DNA of 64,000 nucleotides from Sphaerisporangium corydalis. Lineage in GTDB: Bacteria; Actinomycetota; Actinomycetes; Streptosporangiales; Streptosporangiaceae. The notes under the pieces are model-generated. The model made no database searches, was not told the DNA's origin, and worked only from the letters and a program-made list of their open reading frames with translations. The DNA is taken from positions 23,865-87,864 of the forward strand of contig NZ_JANZYP010000035.1 in NCBI RefSeq assembly GCF_025506355.1, written 5' to 3'. Below are positions 11,536-20,668 of this stretch, piece by piece. Each line of letters begins with the position of its first letter. Position 1 is the stretch's first letter. Made by a program: the position numbers and the translations under genes.

Positions 11536-11726
11536 GGTTCCCCTCCATCGTCTTCCACACGCGCAACGGAGGCGCGGGCTCCCCTCCCGCCACCTCCAAG
11601 ACCATCGTGTTGCACCACGCCGGTCTTTCCCCGAAAAGATGCGATTCGGTATCGAGTAGTGATACGCGAACGCGATTCCCGTTCCGCGGCTCGCGAGGCC
11701 GCGCCCCGGGCCGCGCGCACACCGCC

Positions 11727-12674
11727 TCAGTCGACGGCCGACACGTCGTCCAGCGCCTCGCGGATCTCCATCGGCAACGTCAGCTCCTCCGCTTGCAGCA
11801 CGCCCTTGAGCTGGGCGTGGGTGCGCGCCCCGACGATGGCCGCGGCCACCCCCGGCTGGTCGCGCACCCAGGACAGGGCCACCGCCAGCGGGGACACCCC
11901 GAGCCCCTCGGCGGCGGTGGTGACCGACTCCACGACGCGGCGGCACCGCTCGTCCAGATAGGGCTGGACGAAGTCGGCGAAGTGCGGCGTCGCCGCCCGC
12001 GAGTCGGCGGGGATGCCCACGCGGTACTTGCCGGTCAGCACGCCCCGCCCGAGCGGCGACCAGGCCAGCACCCCGGCCCCGACGTGCTCGGCGGCGGCCA
12101 GGACCTCGCGCTCGGCGTCCCTGGCGAGCAGGGAGTACTCCACCTGGGCGGACACGATCGGCGCGCGCCCGGCCGCGGTGCGCTGCCACACCCCCGCCGC
12201 GGCGAGCTGCCACCCCGCGTAGTTGCACACCCCGGCGTACATCGTGCGCCCCGAGGAGACGGCGGTGTCCACGGCCGCCAGGGTCTCCTCCAGGGGCACC
12301 TCGGGGTCGAAGGCGTGGAGCTGCCACAGGTCGACCTCGTCGACCCCGAGCCGGCCGAGGGAGGCGTCCAGCGCCGAGATGAGGCCCCTGCGGGAGGCGT
12401 CCCTGGACCGTGGGCCCCGCGGCGTCAGGACGGACTTGGTCGCGACGACCATCTCCGAGCGCGGCACCGAGTCGCGCAGCAGGCGGCCGAGCAGCAGCTC
12501 GGCGTCACCGCCGGCGTAGACGTCGGCGGTGTCGACGAGGGTTCCGCCGGCCTCGGCGAAGGCGACGAGCTGCGCGGCGGCCTCCTCGGCGCCGGTGTCA
12601 CGTCCCCAGGTCATGGTGCCCAGCCCCACCCGTGACACCGTCAGACCGCTACGACCGACCAATCGCTGATCCAT
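11727..12674 (-). CDS. Aldo/keto reductase
   Basis: This is an NADPH-dependent carbonyl reductase of 315 residues with the (beta/alpha)8 fold. The catalytic tetrad can be read as Asp and Tyr in DTADVY, Lys in VVATKSV and His in LWQLHAFD. The start [24 protein letters not shown] is typical of the YajO/tas-like group. A TAGCCT hexamer ends 9 nt before ATG 12674, so its message may have almost no leader. The substrate is unknown, and nothing nearby suggests a pathway. Confidence 0.9.
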   Translation of the reverse strand: MDQRLVGRSGLTVSRVGLGTMTWGRDTGAEEAAAQLVAFAEAGGTLVDTADVYAGGDAELLLGRLLRDSVPRSEMVVATKSVLTPRGPRSRDASRRGLISALDASLGRLGVDEVDLWQLHAFDPEVPLEETLAAVDTAVSSGRTMYAGVCNYAGWQLAAAGVWQRTAAGRAPIVSAQVEYSLLARDAEREVLAAAEHVGAGVLAWSPLGRGVLTGKYRVGIPADSRAATPHFADFVQPYLDERCRRVVESVTTAAEGLGVSPLAVALSWVRDQPGVAAAIVGARTHAQLKGVLQAEELTLPMEIREALDDVSAVD

Positions 12675-12768
12675 GATCCGGCCAGGCTACCGCGTCGGAC
12701 GTCTCACTTCCCTCGATGGCCCGGGGACGCGCCCTGGGCGCCCCACCTGCCCTAGGCTGGCCCGCACT

Positions 12769-13590
12769 ATGGACGCACTGCAAGCGATCGTGCTCGGGAT
12801 CGTTCAGGGGCTGACCGAGTTCCTGCCGATCTCCAGCTCCGCCCATCTGCTCATCGTTCCCCGGCTCTTCGGCTGGGCCGACCCGGGCGCCGCGTTCACC
12901 GCGGTGATCCAGCTCGGCACCATGCTGGCCGTCGTCATCTACTTCTGGCGCGACATCGTGCGCATCGTGTGGACCTGGCTGCGCAGCCTGTGGACCCCCG
13001 AGCTGCGCGGCGAGCTGGACGCGCGCATGGGCTGGTACATCGGCCTAGGGACGGTGCCGCTAGGCGTGCTCGGGCTGGTGTTCAAGCACCAGATCGAGGG
13101 GCCGGCGCGCAACCTGTGGCTCAACGCGAGCATCCTGATCGTCTTCGGCCTGCTCCTGCTGCTGGCCGAGCAGGTGGGGCGGCGGCGCCTGCCCATCGAG
13201 TCCCTGACCCTGAAGGACGGCCTCATCATCGGCGGGTTCCAGGCGCTCGCCCTGGTGCCGGGCGCCTCGCGGTCGGGGTCGACCATCACCGGCGGGCTGT
13301 TCCTCGGCTTCACCCGCGAGGCCGCCGCCCGCTACTCCTTCCTGCTGTCCATCCCGGCCGTGGTGCTGTCGGGGCTGTTCGAGCTGAAGGACGTCGGCGC
13401 GGGCGCCGGGCCCGACCTCGTGCCGACCCTGATCGCCACCGCCGTGTCGTTCGTCGTCGGGTACGCCTCGATCGCCTGGCTGCTCCGCTACATCACCAAG
13501 CATTCCATGATGGTTTTTGTCACCTATCGGGTCTTCATCGGCGCCTTCTTGTTGACACTGTTGTCTCTAGGGGTGATCACAGCCCAATAG
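12769..13590 (+). CDS. uppP: Undecaprenyl-diphosphatase UppP
   Basis: This integral membrane phosphatase of 273 residues recycles undecaprenyl pyrophosphate for cell wall synthesis and can give bacitracin resistance. Both signature motifs are present: [14 protein letters not shown] near the N-terminus and PGASRSGST in the middle. About eight membrane helices are visible. TAGGCT at 12753-12758 lies 10 nt before the ATG. The upstream in-frame extension is not conserved. Its stop codon TAG forms part of a putative -10 for the next gene. Confidence 0.96.
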   Translation: MDALQAIVLGIVQGLTEFLPISSSAHLLIVPRLFGWADPGAAFTAVIQLGTMLAVVIYFWRDIVRIVWTWLRSLWTPELRGELDARMGWYIGLGTVPLGVLGLVFKHQIEGPARNLWLNASILIVFGLLLLLAEQVGRRRLPIESLTLKDGLIIGGFQALALVPGASRSGSTITGGLFLGFTREAAARYSFLLSIPAVVLSGLFELKDVGAGAGPDLVPTLIATAVSFVVGYASIAWLLRYITKHSMMVFVTYRVFIGAFLLTLLSLGVITAQ

Positions 13591-13593
13591 GCT
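13588..13593 (+). promoter_or_regulatory. Putative leaderless -10 inside the uppP stop codon
   Basis: TAGGCT, whose first three bases are the uppP stop, lies 7 nt before GTG 13601. No Shine-Dalgarno is present between them. Confidence 0.4.
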
Positions 13594-13600
13594 TTGCTTT

Positions 13601-14314
13601 GTGACCACTTTGCTTCTGGTGCGACACGGGCTCACGGACCTGACCGGGCCGGTGCTCGCCGGGTGGACCCCCGGGGTCCACCTGAGCGAGCGCGGGCGGG
13701 CCCAGGCCGCCGCACTCGCGGCCCGGCTGACCCCGCTGAGCCTCGACGCGATCGTGTCCAGCCCTCTCGAACGCTGCCAGGAGACGGCCCTGGCCGTCCT
13801 GCACGGGCGCGAGGGCCTCAAGCTCGAAAGCGACGACCGCTTCGGCGAGTGCGGGTACGGCGAGTGGACCGGCCGCCCGCTGAAGGAGCTGGCCGAGGAC
13901 CCGCTGTGGCGGGTCGTGCAGCAGCACCCGAGCGCGGTGGTCTTCCCCGGCGGGGAGTCGCTGGCGGGCGTGCAGCGCCGCGCCGTCGCCGGGGTGCGGC
14001 ACTGGAACGCCAAGCTCGGCGAGAACGCGACCTACATGGTGTGCAGCCACGGCGACGTCATCAAGGCGATCGTGGCGGACGCCATGGGGCTGCATCTGGA
14101 CCAGTTCCAGCGCATCACCGCCGATCCCGCGTCGCTCACGGTGATCCGGTACACCGCGCTGCGGCCTTTCATCCTCAGAGTCAACGACATAGGCGGCGGG
14201 GTGGAGAACATCCTCCCCCCGGCTCCCCCGCCTGAGGGTTCGGAGCACCAAGACGGGGGAGAAAAATTCACCGAGAGCGACGCCGCTGTCGGCGGCGGAG
14301 CCGGGACCACGTAA
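13601..14314 (+). CDS. Histidine phosphatase, MSMEG_4193-type putative phosphomutase
   Basis: This is a 237-residue member of the phosphoglycerate mutase-like superfamily. The catalytic LVRHG lies at residues 6-10, with the partner His in CSHGDVIKAI and Glu in FGECGYGEWTG. This matches the actinobacterial subgroup known as MSMEG_4193-type phosphomutases, which is encoded with a DUF3090 protein and a PI-kinase-like protein, exactly as here. The C-terminal 35 residues are low-complexity and polar. The substrate is unknown. It starts 10 nt after uppP. Confidence 0.9.
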   Translation: MTTLLLVRHGLTDLTGPVLAGWTPGVHLSERGRAQAAALAARLTPLSLDAIVSSPLERCQETALAVLHGREGLKLESDDRFGECGYGEWTGRPLKELAEDPLWRVVQQHPSAVVFPGGESLAGVQRRAVAGVRHWNAKLGENATYMVCSHGDVIKAIVADAMGLHLDQFQRITADPASLTVIRYTALRPFILRVNDIGGGVENILPPAPPPEGSEHQDGGEKFTESDAAVGGGAGTT

Positions 14315-14317
14315 GGT
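14312..14317 (+). promoter_or_regulatory. Putative leaderless -10 for the DUF3090 gene
   Basis: TAAGGT, overlapping the TAA stop of the phosphomutase gene, lies 6 nt before ATG 14324 and no Shine-Dalgarno is present. The trio may therefore have an internal promoter. Confidence 0.4.
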
Positions 14318-14323
14318 CGGGCT

Positions 14324-14884
14324 ATGCCGGTCTTCGACTACGATCCGCCAGACAGGTTCGTGGCCGGTGCCGTTGGGCAACCGGGATCACGCGCCTTCTT
14401 TTTGCAAGCCCGCGGCCAGGGGCGTGTGACGACGGTGGGCTTGGAGAAGTTCCAGGTCGCGGTACTGGCCGATCGGCTCGACGAGCTGCTCGACGAGGTG
14501 CTGCGCCGGAGCGGGGGCACCGCCCCGGTGCCCGCGATGGCACCGGTGGAGCTCGCCGACCAGGCTCCGCTCGACCTGCCCCTGGACGAGGACTTCCGGG
14601 TGGGCACCATGGCGCTGGCATGGGACCCCGACACCTCGCAGGTCGTGATCGAGGCGCAGGAGGCCGGGGAGGACGACGAGGAGCCCCCGGAGGTGGATCC
14701 CGACCGGCCGGAATCGGCCGTCCTGCGGGTCCACATCAGCGCCGCCGCCGCCCGCGCGTTCACCCAGCGGGCTCTGGAGATCGTCGCGGCCGGACGGCCG
14801 CCGTGCCCGCTGTGCGGGCAGCCACTCGACGCGGAGGGACACATCTGCGTTCGCCTGAACGGCCACCGGGGGGACAGTACGTGA
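14324..14884 (+). CDS. DUF3090 domain-containing protein
   Basis: This is a 186-residue protein of the DUF3090 family. Visible are the start VFDYDPPDRFVAGAVGQPGSRAFFLQA, an acidic centre, and a C-terminal CPLCGQPLDAEGHIC with two CxxC-like pairs that could bind zinc. The function is unknown. The gene overlaps the following kinase-like gene by 4 nt (GTGA), so the products are probably made in fixed ratio. Together with its neighbours it forms the conserved actinobacterial trio near mshC. Confidence 0.9.
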   Translation: MPVFDYDPPDRFVAGAVGQPGSRAFFLQARGQGRVTTVGLEKFQVAVLADRLDELLDEVLRRSGGTAPVPAMAPVELADQAPLDLPLDEDFRVGTMALAWDPDTSQVVIEAQEAGEDDEEPPEVDPDRPESAVLRVHISAAAARAFTQRALEIVAAGRPPCPLCGQPLDAEGHICVRLNGHRGDST

Positions 14885-15645
14885 GTGCAGAGAGCGACCC
14901 CCGGCTCAGTAGCATCCCCGGATCGTCCGGGCTCGACGACGTCTCCGCCCTGCGCCTGCTGCGCGAGGGCACCATCGAGGTGGCCGGGCGCCTGGTCGAG
15001 GCGACCAACATGACGCTCTACTGCTCCATACGCCTGGACGGCCTCATCGCCGAGTGCGTGTACAAACCGGTCAGGGGCGAGCGGCCCCTGTGGGACTTCC
15101 CCGACGGCACCCTGGCCGCGCGCGAGGTCGCCGCCTTCGAGGTCTCGGCGGCCACCGGCTGGCGCATCGTGCCGCCGAGCGTCTACCGCGACGGCCCGTT
15201 CGGCCCGGGAATGTGCCAGCTGTGGATCGACACCGACCCCGACGCCGACCTGATGGCCCTGATCCGCAGCCGCGACCCCGTGCTGCGCCGCATGGCGATC
15301 TTCGACGCGGTGGTCAACAACGCCGACCGCAAGGGCGGCCACCTCCTGCCCCTGCCCGACGGGCACATCTACGGCGTGGACCACGGGGTCTGCTTCTCCT
15401 CGGAGGACAAGCTGCGCACCGTGCTGTGGCAGTGGCGCGGCAAGCCGCTTCCCCGCGAGGCGGTGAACGTCCTGGCCCGGCTGGAGCGCGAGATCGAGCG
15501 CGGCAGGCTCGGGCGGCGGCTGCGCGAGCTGCTGACGCTCGCGGAGGTGGAGGCGACGTGGGAACGCGTCCGCCGCCTGCTCAGCACCGGCATCCACCCC
15601 TTCCCCTCCGAGGACTGGCCCGCGATCCCCTGGCCGCCCATCTGA
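14881..15645 (+). CDS. SCO1664-family protein, PI3/4-kinase-like
   Basis: This 254-residue protein resembles the catalytic core of PI3/4-kinases and HipA-like kinases. EcVYKPVRGERPL gives the ATP-binding Lys, FDAVVNNADRKGGHLL gives a catalytic loop with Asp and Asn, and YGVDHGVCF gives the metal-binding Asp, so it looks enzymatically competent. The N-terminal part has a glycine-poor beta region. The phosphorylated substrate is unknown. GTG 14881 overlaps the DUF3090 stop. Pairing of a putative kinase with a histidine phosphatase suggests that the two act on the same small molecule or protein. Confidence 0.88.
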   Translation: MSAESDPRLSSIPGSSGLDDVSALRLLREGTIEVAGRLVEATNMTLYCSIRLDGLIAECVYKPVRGERPLWDFPDGTLAAREVAAFEVSAATGWRIVPPSVYRDGPFGPGMCQLWIDTDPDADLMALIRSRDPVLRRMAIFDAVVNNADRKGGHLLPLPDGHIYGVDHGVCFSSEDKLRTVLWQWRGKPLPREAVNVLARLEREIERGRLGRRLRELLTLAEVEATWERVRRLLSTGIHPFPSEDWPAIPWPPI

Positions 15646-15792
15646 CCGTCCGCCCCTCCGGCCCCCGTCCGTCCTCTTTCGGCCGCTGATCCTCTCCGGC
15701 CGCTGATCCCGGTCGTCCGCGCGTGCCCCGCGGCCCTCGGGGGCGTAGGGTTTCGGGGGAGTCCATCTCTACCCACCCCGGAGGGAACGGAC

Positions 15793-16536
15793 ATGTGCAC
15801 GGTGATCGTCGGCTTCGAGCCCGGCGCGCGTACCCCCCTGGTGATCGCCGGTGTGCGCGACGAGATCCTGTCGCGGCCCTGGGAGCCTCCCGCGGCGCAC
15901 TGGCCCGGGTTCCCCGGCCTGGTCGGCGGGCGCGACCTGTCGGGCGGCGGCACCTGGCTGGCCGTCGACCCCGGCGCCCCGAGGGTCGCGGCGCTGCTGA
16001 ACGGGCGCGGGCGCGAGGCACCTGAGGACGTCCGCAGGTCCAGGGGCGACCTGCCGCTGCGCGCGGTGACGGCCGGCGAGCTCCCCGAGGGCGACCTGTC
16101 GTGCTACGACCCCTTCCATCTCATCGTCGCCGACCCCGGCGGGGTGCGGCTGTGGAGCTGGGACGGGGAGCGGGTGAGCGACGGCAAGCTCCCCGCCGGC
16201 GTGCACGTCGTGGTCAACAGCGGGTGGGAGCGCGGCAGGGACGATCCCCGGGTGGCCTGGTTCCGGCCGCGCTTCGCCTCGGCCGCGTGGCCCTCCGCCC
16301 GCGACGGCGAGAGCGCGTGGGCGCCGTGGCGGGAGCTGGCGTCCGGAGCGGGCCTGGACACCTCCGACCCGAGGGCGCTGGTGGTCCGCAGCGAGCTGCC
16401 GGACGGGAGCGTGTGGGGCACGTCCTCGATCACGCTGGTCGCCCTCGGCGAGGACGCGCTGCGCTACGACTTCTGCCCCGACCCGGCCGACCCGTCGTCG
16501 TGGTACGGCGTCCTGCGGTCGGAGGTCCCCGGGTAG
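15793..16536 (+). CDS. NRDE (TANGO2-like) family protein
   Basis: This is a 247-residue protein of the NRDE/TANGO2 family, which has an N-terminal nucleophile-hydrolase-like fold. It starts Met-Cys-Thr-Val, with Cys at position 2 as is common, and the name motif is varied to GVRDE at residues 17-21. In eukaryotes TANGO2 proteins affect heme and lipid handling. Bacterial function is unclear. GGAGGGA precedes the ATG, and TAGGGT at 15746-15751 is a candidate -10. Confidence 0.85.
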   Translation: MCTVIVGFEPGARTPLVIAGVRDEILSRPWEPPAAHWPGFPGLVGGRDLSGGGTWLAVDPGAPRVAALLNGRGREAPEDVRRSRGDLPLRAVTAGELPEGDLSCYDPFHLIVADPGGVRLWSWDGERVSDGKLPAGVHVVVNSGWERGRDDPRVAWFRPRFASAAWPSARDGESAWAPWRELASGAGLDTSDPRALVVRSELPDGSVWGTSSITLVALGEDALRYDFCPDPADPSSWYGVLRSEVPG

Positions 16537-16559
16537 CGTCCCGGCGCCGCCCCGCGTGG

Positions 16560-18341
16560 TCAGCACAGCACCCCGCCCCACATGATGGTCACGGTCCTGT
16601 CGCCCCCGTTGGAGCGGATCCGGACCTTGGAGGTGCTGCAGAAGGTCGTCCCGTACGCGGTGATGGTCGTGGCGCCCCCGGCGGCGATCCGGCCCTTGGT
16701 CGAGCTCAGCACGCTGCCCTCGGTGATGGACGCGCGCCACTTCACGGCCGCGCCCTTCGCCCGGAGCTTGATGTTCACGTAGAAGATGTAGTCGGAGCGG
16801 ACCCGCACCTTGACGGGGCTGACCGACAGCACCGGCTTGTAGATCCGGGTGGTCGAGGACTCCCAGTTCGGCGCCACGTCCTTGGTCGCCTTGGGCGTGC
16901 TCTCGGCGGGGGAGGGCACCGGCGTCGGCTCGGGGTCGGCGCTCGGGGAGGCCGACGGCAGCGCGGTGATCCGGCCGCCGGAACCCAGCGGGGGCGCCAG
17001 GGCGGCGCCGGGTATCGTCCTGCCGGACGGGCCGCCGGGCGCGGCCACGACCGCGATCGCGATGACGGCGACCACCAGGGCCCCGGCGGCGGCGATGACG
17101 CGGTTGCGCCGCCGCAGGCGCCTGAGCCGCGCCAGGGCCTGCCGGTCCGGCGCGGCCTCCGCCGGGCCCTCCGGGTACCGGGACGGCCCCTCAGGGCCGG
17201 GTCGCGGCCCCGGATCGGGCACGGCGTCGCGGGGGGCGCCCTGCGGGGGCCTCGGCCACAGCGGCATCGAGCTCAGCGGGATCGGCCCGGCGTACGGGGG
17301 AGGCGGTCCCTGCGGGCCCTGCGGCCCCGACGGCAGGGGAGCGGCCGAGGACGGCCGCGGCGGCGGCAGGGGAGAGCCCGAGGACGGCGGCCGAGGGGGC
17401 GGTGGCAGGGGCCTCGCCGGAGGCGGCGGCAGGGCCGGTTGGGGCGGTGCCATGGCCGGCGGCACGGGCGGCGGAGGCGGGGACGCGGGCATGGTCCACG
17501 CCGGGCGCCGTGGCGCCGGGGAGGGGGAGGGGCCCGGGGCGCCGTACGGCAGGCCGGCCAGCACCTCGCGGGCGGAGGGCCGGCCGGCGGGGTTGGTGTC
17601 CAGGCAGGCGGCGACGGCGGCGAGCAGCGGGCCCGCGAGCGCCGAGAGCTCGGGCACGCCCTTCAGGACGCGGTCGGCCACGGCGGGGACCGGGTCCTGG
17701 CCGAACGGCGCGCGCCCGGTCGCGGCGTGGACCAGCGTGCCGGCCCACGCGAACATGTCGCTCTCGGGGCCGGCGGCCGTCCCCGTCAGGCGTTCGGGCG
17801 CGATGTACGGCGAGGTGCTCGCGGGGCCGGCGCCCGGGCGGGAGCCCTCCAGCGCGCGGCCGACGCCGAAGTCGATCACCCGGGGACCGTCCGGGCCCAG
17901 CAGCACGCATCCGGGCTGGAAGTCGCCGTGGGTCACGCCCGCCTCGTGGATGGCCACCAGGGCCGCCAGGGTGGAGACGGCCAGCCCGGCGAGCTCGCTG
18001 CCCGGGTAGGGGCCGTGCTTGACCACCGCGTCCGCCAGCGAGGGGCCCTCGATGTACTCGCTCGCGTAGTACAGGCGGCTGTCGTGGATGCCGTAGGCCA
18101 GGACGCGGGCGGCGTAGGGGCCGGTCACCCGCTGCGCCTGCCGCAGCTCGGTGCCGAACGACCGCCGCACGCGGGCGTCGTCGGAGAACCGGCGGTGCAG
18201 CAGTTTCACCGCCACCGGCTCACCCGACTCGGTCTCCGCGGCGTAGACGACCCCCTGGCCGCCCTCGCCGATCCGTCCTGTCACCCGGTAGGAGGCGATC
18301 TGGGTGGGATCAGCGGGTCCTAGGGGCTTGAAAGCCGGCAA
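16560..18341 (-). CDS. Membrane Ser/Thr protein kinase with atypical catalytic loop
   Basis: A eukaryotic-type kinase domain (about residues 13-262) is followed by a long Pro-rich linker (about 265-410), one transmembrane helix (about 420-442) and an extracellular domain of roughly 150 residues. The G-loop GEGGQG, ATP Lys in VAVKLL and DFG are present. The catalytic loop reads HGDFQPGC: the Asp is kept, but the usual Lys is Gln and the metal-binding Asn is Cys, so activity may be weak or altered. I prefer TTG 18341 because AAGGGAG lies 5 nt upstream and the protein then starts PAFKPL; ATG 18383 is the alternative. It is convergent with the NRDE gene. The signal it senses is unknown. Confidence 0.88.
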   Translation of the reverse strand: MPAFKPLGPADPTQIASYRVTGRIGEGGQGVVYAAETESGEPVAVKLLHRRFSDDARVRRSFGTELRQAQRVTGPYAARVLAYGIHDSRLYYASEYIEGPSLADAVVKHGPYPGSELAGLAVSTLAALVAIHEAGVTHGDFQPGCVLLGPDGPRVIDFGVGRALEGSRPGAGPASTSPYIAPERLTGTAAGPESDMFAWAGTLVHAATGRAPFGQDPVPAVADRVLKGVPELSALAGPLLAAVAACLDTNPAGRPSAREVLAGLPYGAPGPSPSPAPRRPAWTMPASPPPPPVPPAMAPPQPALPPPPARPLPPPPRPPSSGSPLPPPRPSSAAPLPSGPQGPQGPPPPYAGPIPLSSMPLWPRPPQGAPRDAVPDPGPRPGPEGPSRYPEGPAEAAPDRQALARLRRLRRRNRVIAAAGALVVAVIAIAVVAAPGGPSGRTIPGAALAPPLGSGGRITALPSASPSADPEPTPVPSPAESTPKATKDVAPNWESSTTRIYKPVLSVSPVKVRVRSDYIFYVNIKLRAKGAAVKWRASITEGSVLSSTKGRIAAGGATTITAYGTTFCSTSKVRIRSNGGDRTVTIMWGGVLC

Positions 18342-18509
18342 ATGTGCTCCCTTGGCATGAAGTGCTCCGTGCCGATCCCCCATAGCAGCGGCGGCAAGAT
18401 TCTGCCACGTAGGACATCACTTAAGTATGGTTTTATGTCATTAGCCACGAGGGTCACTCATGTATCAAAACGGACACCCCGGGGTGATCGCACCACCCGG
18501 ACACCTGGA

Positions 18510-18515
18510 TAGGCT
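18510..18515 (+). promoter_or_regulatory. Putative leaderless -10 for mshC
   Basis: TAGGCT lies 7 nt before ATG 18523 and there is no Shine-Dalgarno. The intergenic stretch 18421-18450 is the most AT-rich part of this region and also serves the divergent kinase gene. Confidence 0.45.
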
Positions 18516-18522
18516 CTTGGGC

Positions 18523-19746
18523 ATGCGATCGTGGTCCGCTCCGAACATCTCCCCTCTGCCCGGCGCCGGCCTTCCTCTCCGGCTGCACGACACCTCGGCC
18601 CGGGAGATCAGGGAGACCTCCCCGGGGCCCGCGGCGCGGATGTACGTGTGCGGCATCACCCCCTACGACGCCACCCACCTCGGGCACGCCAGCACCTACC
18701 TGGCGTTCGACCTGGTGAACCGGATGTGGCGGGACGCCGGGCACACCGTCCACTTCACGCAGAACGCCACCGACGTCGACGACCCCCTGCTGGAGCGCGC
18801 CGAGCAGACCGGCGTGCGCTGGCAGGACCTGGCCGAGAGGGAGATCGAGCTCTTCCGCACCGACATGGAGGCGCTGCGCGTCCTGCCGCCGGACGAGTAC
18901 GTCGGCGTCACCGAGGTCGTCGGCCGGGTCGCCGCGCTGATCGAGCGGCTGAAGGACAAGGGCGCCACCTACGAGGTCGACGGCGACGTCTACTTCTCGG
19001 TCGCCGCCGCCCCGAAGTTCGGCGCCGTGTCGGGGTTCTCCGAGCAGCGAATGCTGGAGCTGTTCGCCGAGCGCGGCGGCGACCCCGCGCGCGAGGGCAA
19101 GCGCCACCCGCTCGACTGGCTGCTGTGGCGCGCCGAGCGCCCCGGCGAGCCGTCCTGGCCCTCGGCCTTCGGCCCTGGCCGGCCCGGCTGGCACATCGAG
19201 TGCACGACGATCGCCCTGGACTGCCTGGGCAGCGGGTTCGACGTCTCGGGCGGCGGCTCCGACCTGATCTTCCCGCACCACGAGATGGGCGCCAGCGAGG
19301 GGCACGTCGCCACGGGGGAGTGGCCGTTCGCCAAGGCGTACGTGCACTCCGGCATGGTCGGGCTCGACGGCGAGAAGATGTCGAAGTCCCGGGGGAACCT
19401 CGTGTTCGTCTCCCGCCTGCGGGCCGAGCACGACCCGATGGCGGTACGGCTGGCGCTGCTCGCCCACCACTACCGCTCCGACTGGGAGTGGACCGGCGAC
19501 CAGATCGGCACCGCGGCCGAGCGGCTGGCACGCTGGCGCACGGCCACCGGCCTGCCCGCCGGGCCCGACGGGCGCGCGGTGCTCCAGGAGGTCAGGGAGC
19601 ACATGGCCGGCGACCTGGACGCGCCCGCCGCCCTCGCGGCCATCGACACCTGGGCGGCCCGCGCCCTCGCCGGCGAGGCCACCGACACCGAGGCCCCCGC
19701 CCTGATCCACGCCACCGCCGACACCCTCCTCGGCATCGCCCTGTAG
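18523..19746 (+). CDS. mshC: Mycothiol cysteine ligase MshC
   Basis: This ATP-dependent ligase joins cysteine to glucosaminyl-inositol in mycothiol synthesis. It evolved from cysteinyl-tRNA synthetase. It has 407 residues, shorter than CysS because the tRNA-binding region is missing. [16 protein letters not shown] carries the zinc Cys and the HIGH-like motif. [10 protein letters not shown] carries another metal ligand. KMSKSRGN is the KMSKS loop. The in-frame ATG at 18460 adds residues that are not family-like, and TAGGCT upstream supports 18523. Mycothiol is restricted to actinomycetes, so this gene is a taxonomic marker. Confidence 0.96.
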   Translation: MRSWSAPNISPLPGAGLPLRLHDTSAREIRETSPGPAARMYVCGITPYDATHLGHASTYLAFDLVNRMWRDAGHTVHFTQNATDVDDPLLERAEQTGVRWQDLAEREIELFRTDMEALRVLPPDEYVGVTEVVGRVAALIERLKDKGATYEVDGDVYFSVAAAPKFGAVSGFSEQRMLELFAERGGDPAREGKRHPLDWLLWRAERPGEPSWPSAFGPGRPGWHIECTTIALDCLGSGFDVSGGGSDLIFPHHEMGASEGHVATGEWPFAKAYVHSGMVGLDGEKMSKSRGNLVFVSRLRAEHDPMAVRLALLAHHYRSDWEWTGDQIGTAAERLARWRTATGLPAGPDGRAVLQEVREHMAGDLDAPAALAAIDTWAARALAGEATDTEAPALIHATADTLLGIAL

Positions 19747-19760
19747 CCCACCCCGGCAGG

Positions 19761-19900
19761 TCAAGGGCGGGCGGTCAGTGCCCTGGCGGGTCGGGGGCGG
19801 GCGGTCAGTGCCCCGGCAGGTCGAGGGTGGGCGGTCGGCGGGTCGAGGGCGGGGGCGGTGCCCTGGCGGGTCGAGGGTGGGTGGTCAGTCGCCTGGCAGG
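19761..19900. repeat. Five degenerate ~30-bp tandem repeats at the gvpK 3' end
   Basis: Units begin at 19761, 19791, 19821, 19843 and 19871, with lengths 30, 30, 22, 28 and 30 bp. The last unit contains the final codons and stop of gvpK, so the other four look like duplications of the gene's 3' end spreading downstream. The array fills the gap between mshC and gvpK. No separate terminator is visible. Confidence 0.8.
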
Positions 19901-20442
19901 AGGGTGCCGAGGGGGCCGAGGTCGAGGTTCAGGTCGGCGGGGGTCAGGTCGAAGCGCTCGCACAGCTCCGTCATCGCCTCCTCCAGCCGCATCAGCGTCA
20001 GCCCGAGCGTCTCGACCTGGGCGTCGGACAGGTCGCCCTGGTCCATCCGGTGGACGCACTGGCGCTCCACGAGCTGGCGTACCAGCTCCACCAGCGTGAG
20101 GACCAGCCGGGTCAGGTCGCGCTCGACCGTCTCGGGATCGGTCTCCAGATGCCACCGCCCCGACCGCGACTCCAGACCCCCCTCGCTCGCCCGTGGACGC
20201 CCTTCCGCGCGGTCGCCCGCTCGCGAGCGTCCTTCCGCACGGTCGCCTGTCCGTGGACGCCTCTCCGCGCGGTCGCCTGCTCGCGAACGCCCTTCCTCGC
20301 GGCCGTTCGCCCGTGGGCGTCCTTCCCCGCGATCGGTTGTCCGTGGGCGCCCTTCGGCGCGATCGCTTGTCCGTGGGCGCCCTTCGGCGCGGTCGCCGAT
20401 GTGGGGGCGGTGCGGGGTGGGGTCAGAGGGGGGTGCCGCCAT
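19885..20442 (-). CDS. gvpK: Gas vesicle protein GvpK with an N-terminal decapeptide repeat
   Basis: GvpK is an accessory protein needed for gas vesicle assembly. The 185-residue protein has its conserved core at about residues 90-180 (ETVERDLTRLVLTLVELVRQLVERQ and LGLTLMRLEEAMTELCERFDL). In front are seven ten-residue repeats (residues 16-85) close to GDRAEGRPRT, rich in Arg, Asp and Glu and probably disordered. GvpK proteins are usually near 90-150 residues, so this extension is an added feature. ATG 20442 lies inside gvpS (20-nt overlap). It is the last gene of the operon. Confidence 0.93.
   Translation of the reverse strand: MAAPPSDPTPHRPHIGDRAEGRPRTSDRAEGRPRTTDRGEGRPRANGREEGRSRAGDRAERRPRTGDRAEGRSRAGDRAEGRPRASEGGLESRSGRWHLETDPETVERDLTRLVLTLVELVRQLVERQCVHRMDQGDLSDAQVETLGLTLMRLEEAMTELCERFDLTPADLNLDLGPLGTLLPGD
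20188..20397 (-). repeat. Seven in-frame 30-bp repeats in gvpK
   Basis: There are seven exact-length 30-bp units (210 bp), each coding ten residues of the type GDRAEGRPRT. Copies differ by a few substitutions and the frame is always kept, showing expansion under selection for an open frame. Confidence 0.85.
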
Positions 20443-20668
20443 GGCGGACTCCCGTCTCCAGCGGCTCCGACGCCCGGACCGACATGATCAGCGCCCGCAG
20501 GGAGATGCGCACCAGGTCGATGTCGGCGATGGACAGCACCAGGTCACCGGTGATCACGACGCCGCCGGCCAGCAGCCGGTCGAGCAGGTCCACCAGCGCG
20601 ACGCGCTCGGCGGGCAGCCGCCCCTCGGCCGCCAGCCCCGCCCCCCTCGGCGCGACCTCACGCCCCAT
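20423..20668 (-). CDS. gvpS: Gas vesicle protein GvpS (GvpA/J family)
   Basis: This is an 81-residue minor protein related to the shell protein GvpA. The family core LVDLLDRLLAGGVVITGDLVLSIADIDLVRISLRALI occupies about residues 25-61, with short polar ends. The name follows the L-S-K gene order used in Streptomyces gas vesicle clusters. It overlaps gvpL by 11 nt and gvpK by 20 nt. Confidence 0.88.
   Translation of the reverse strand: MGREVAPRGAGLAAEGRLPAERVALVDLLDRLLAGGVVITGDLVLSIADIDLVRISLRALIMSVRASEPLETGVRHGGTPL

Noticed and set aside
20190-20400. CRISPR array
   Set aside because: The 30-bp units are directly adjacent, without spacers, and are in-frame codons of gvpK.
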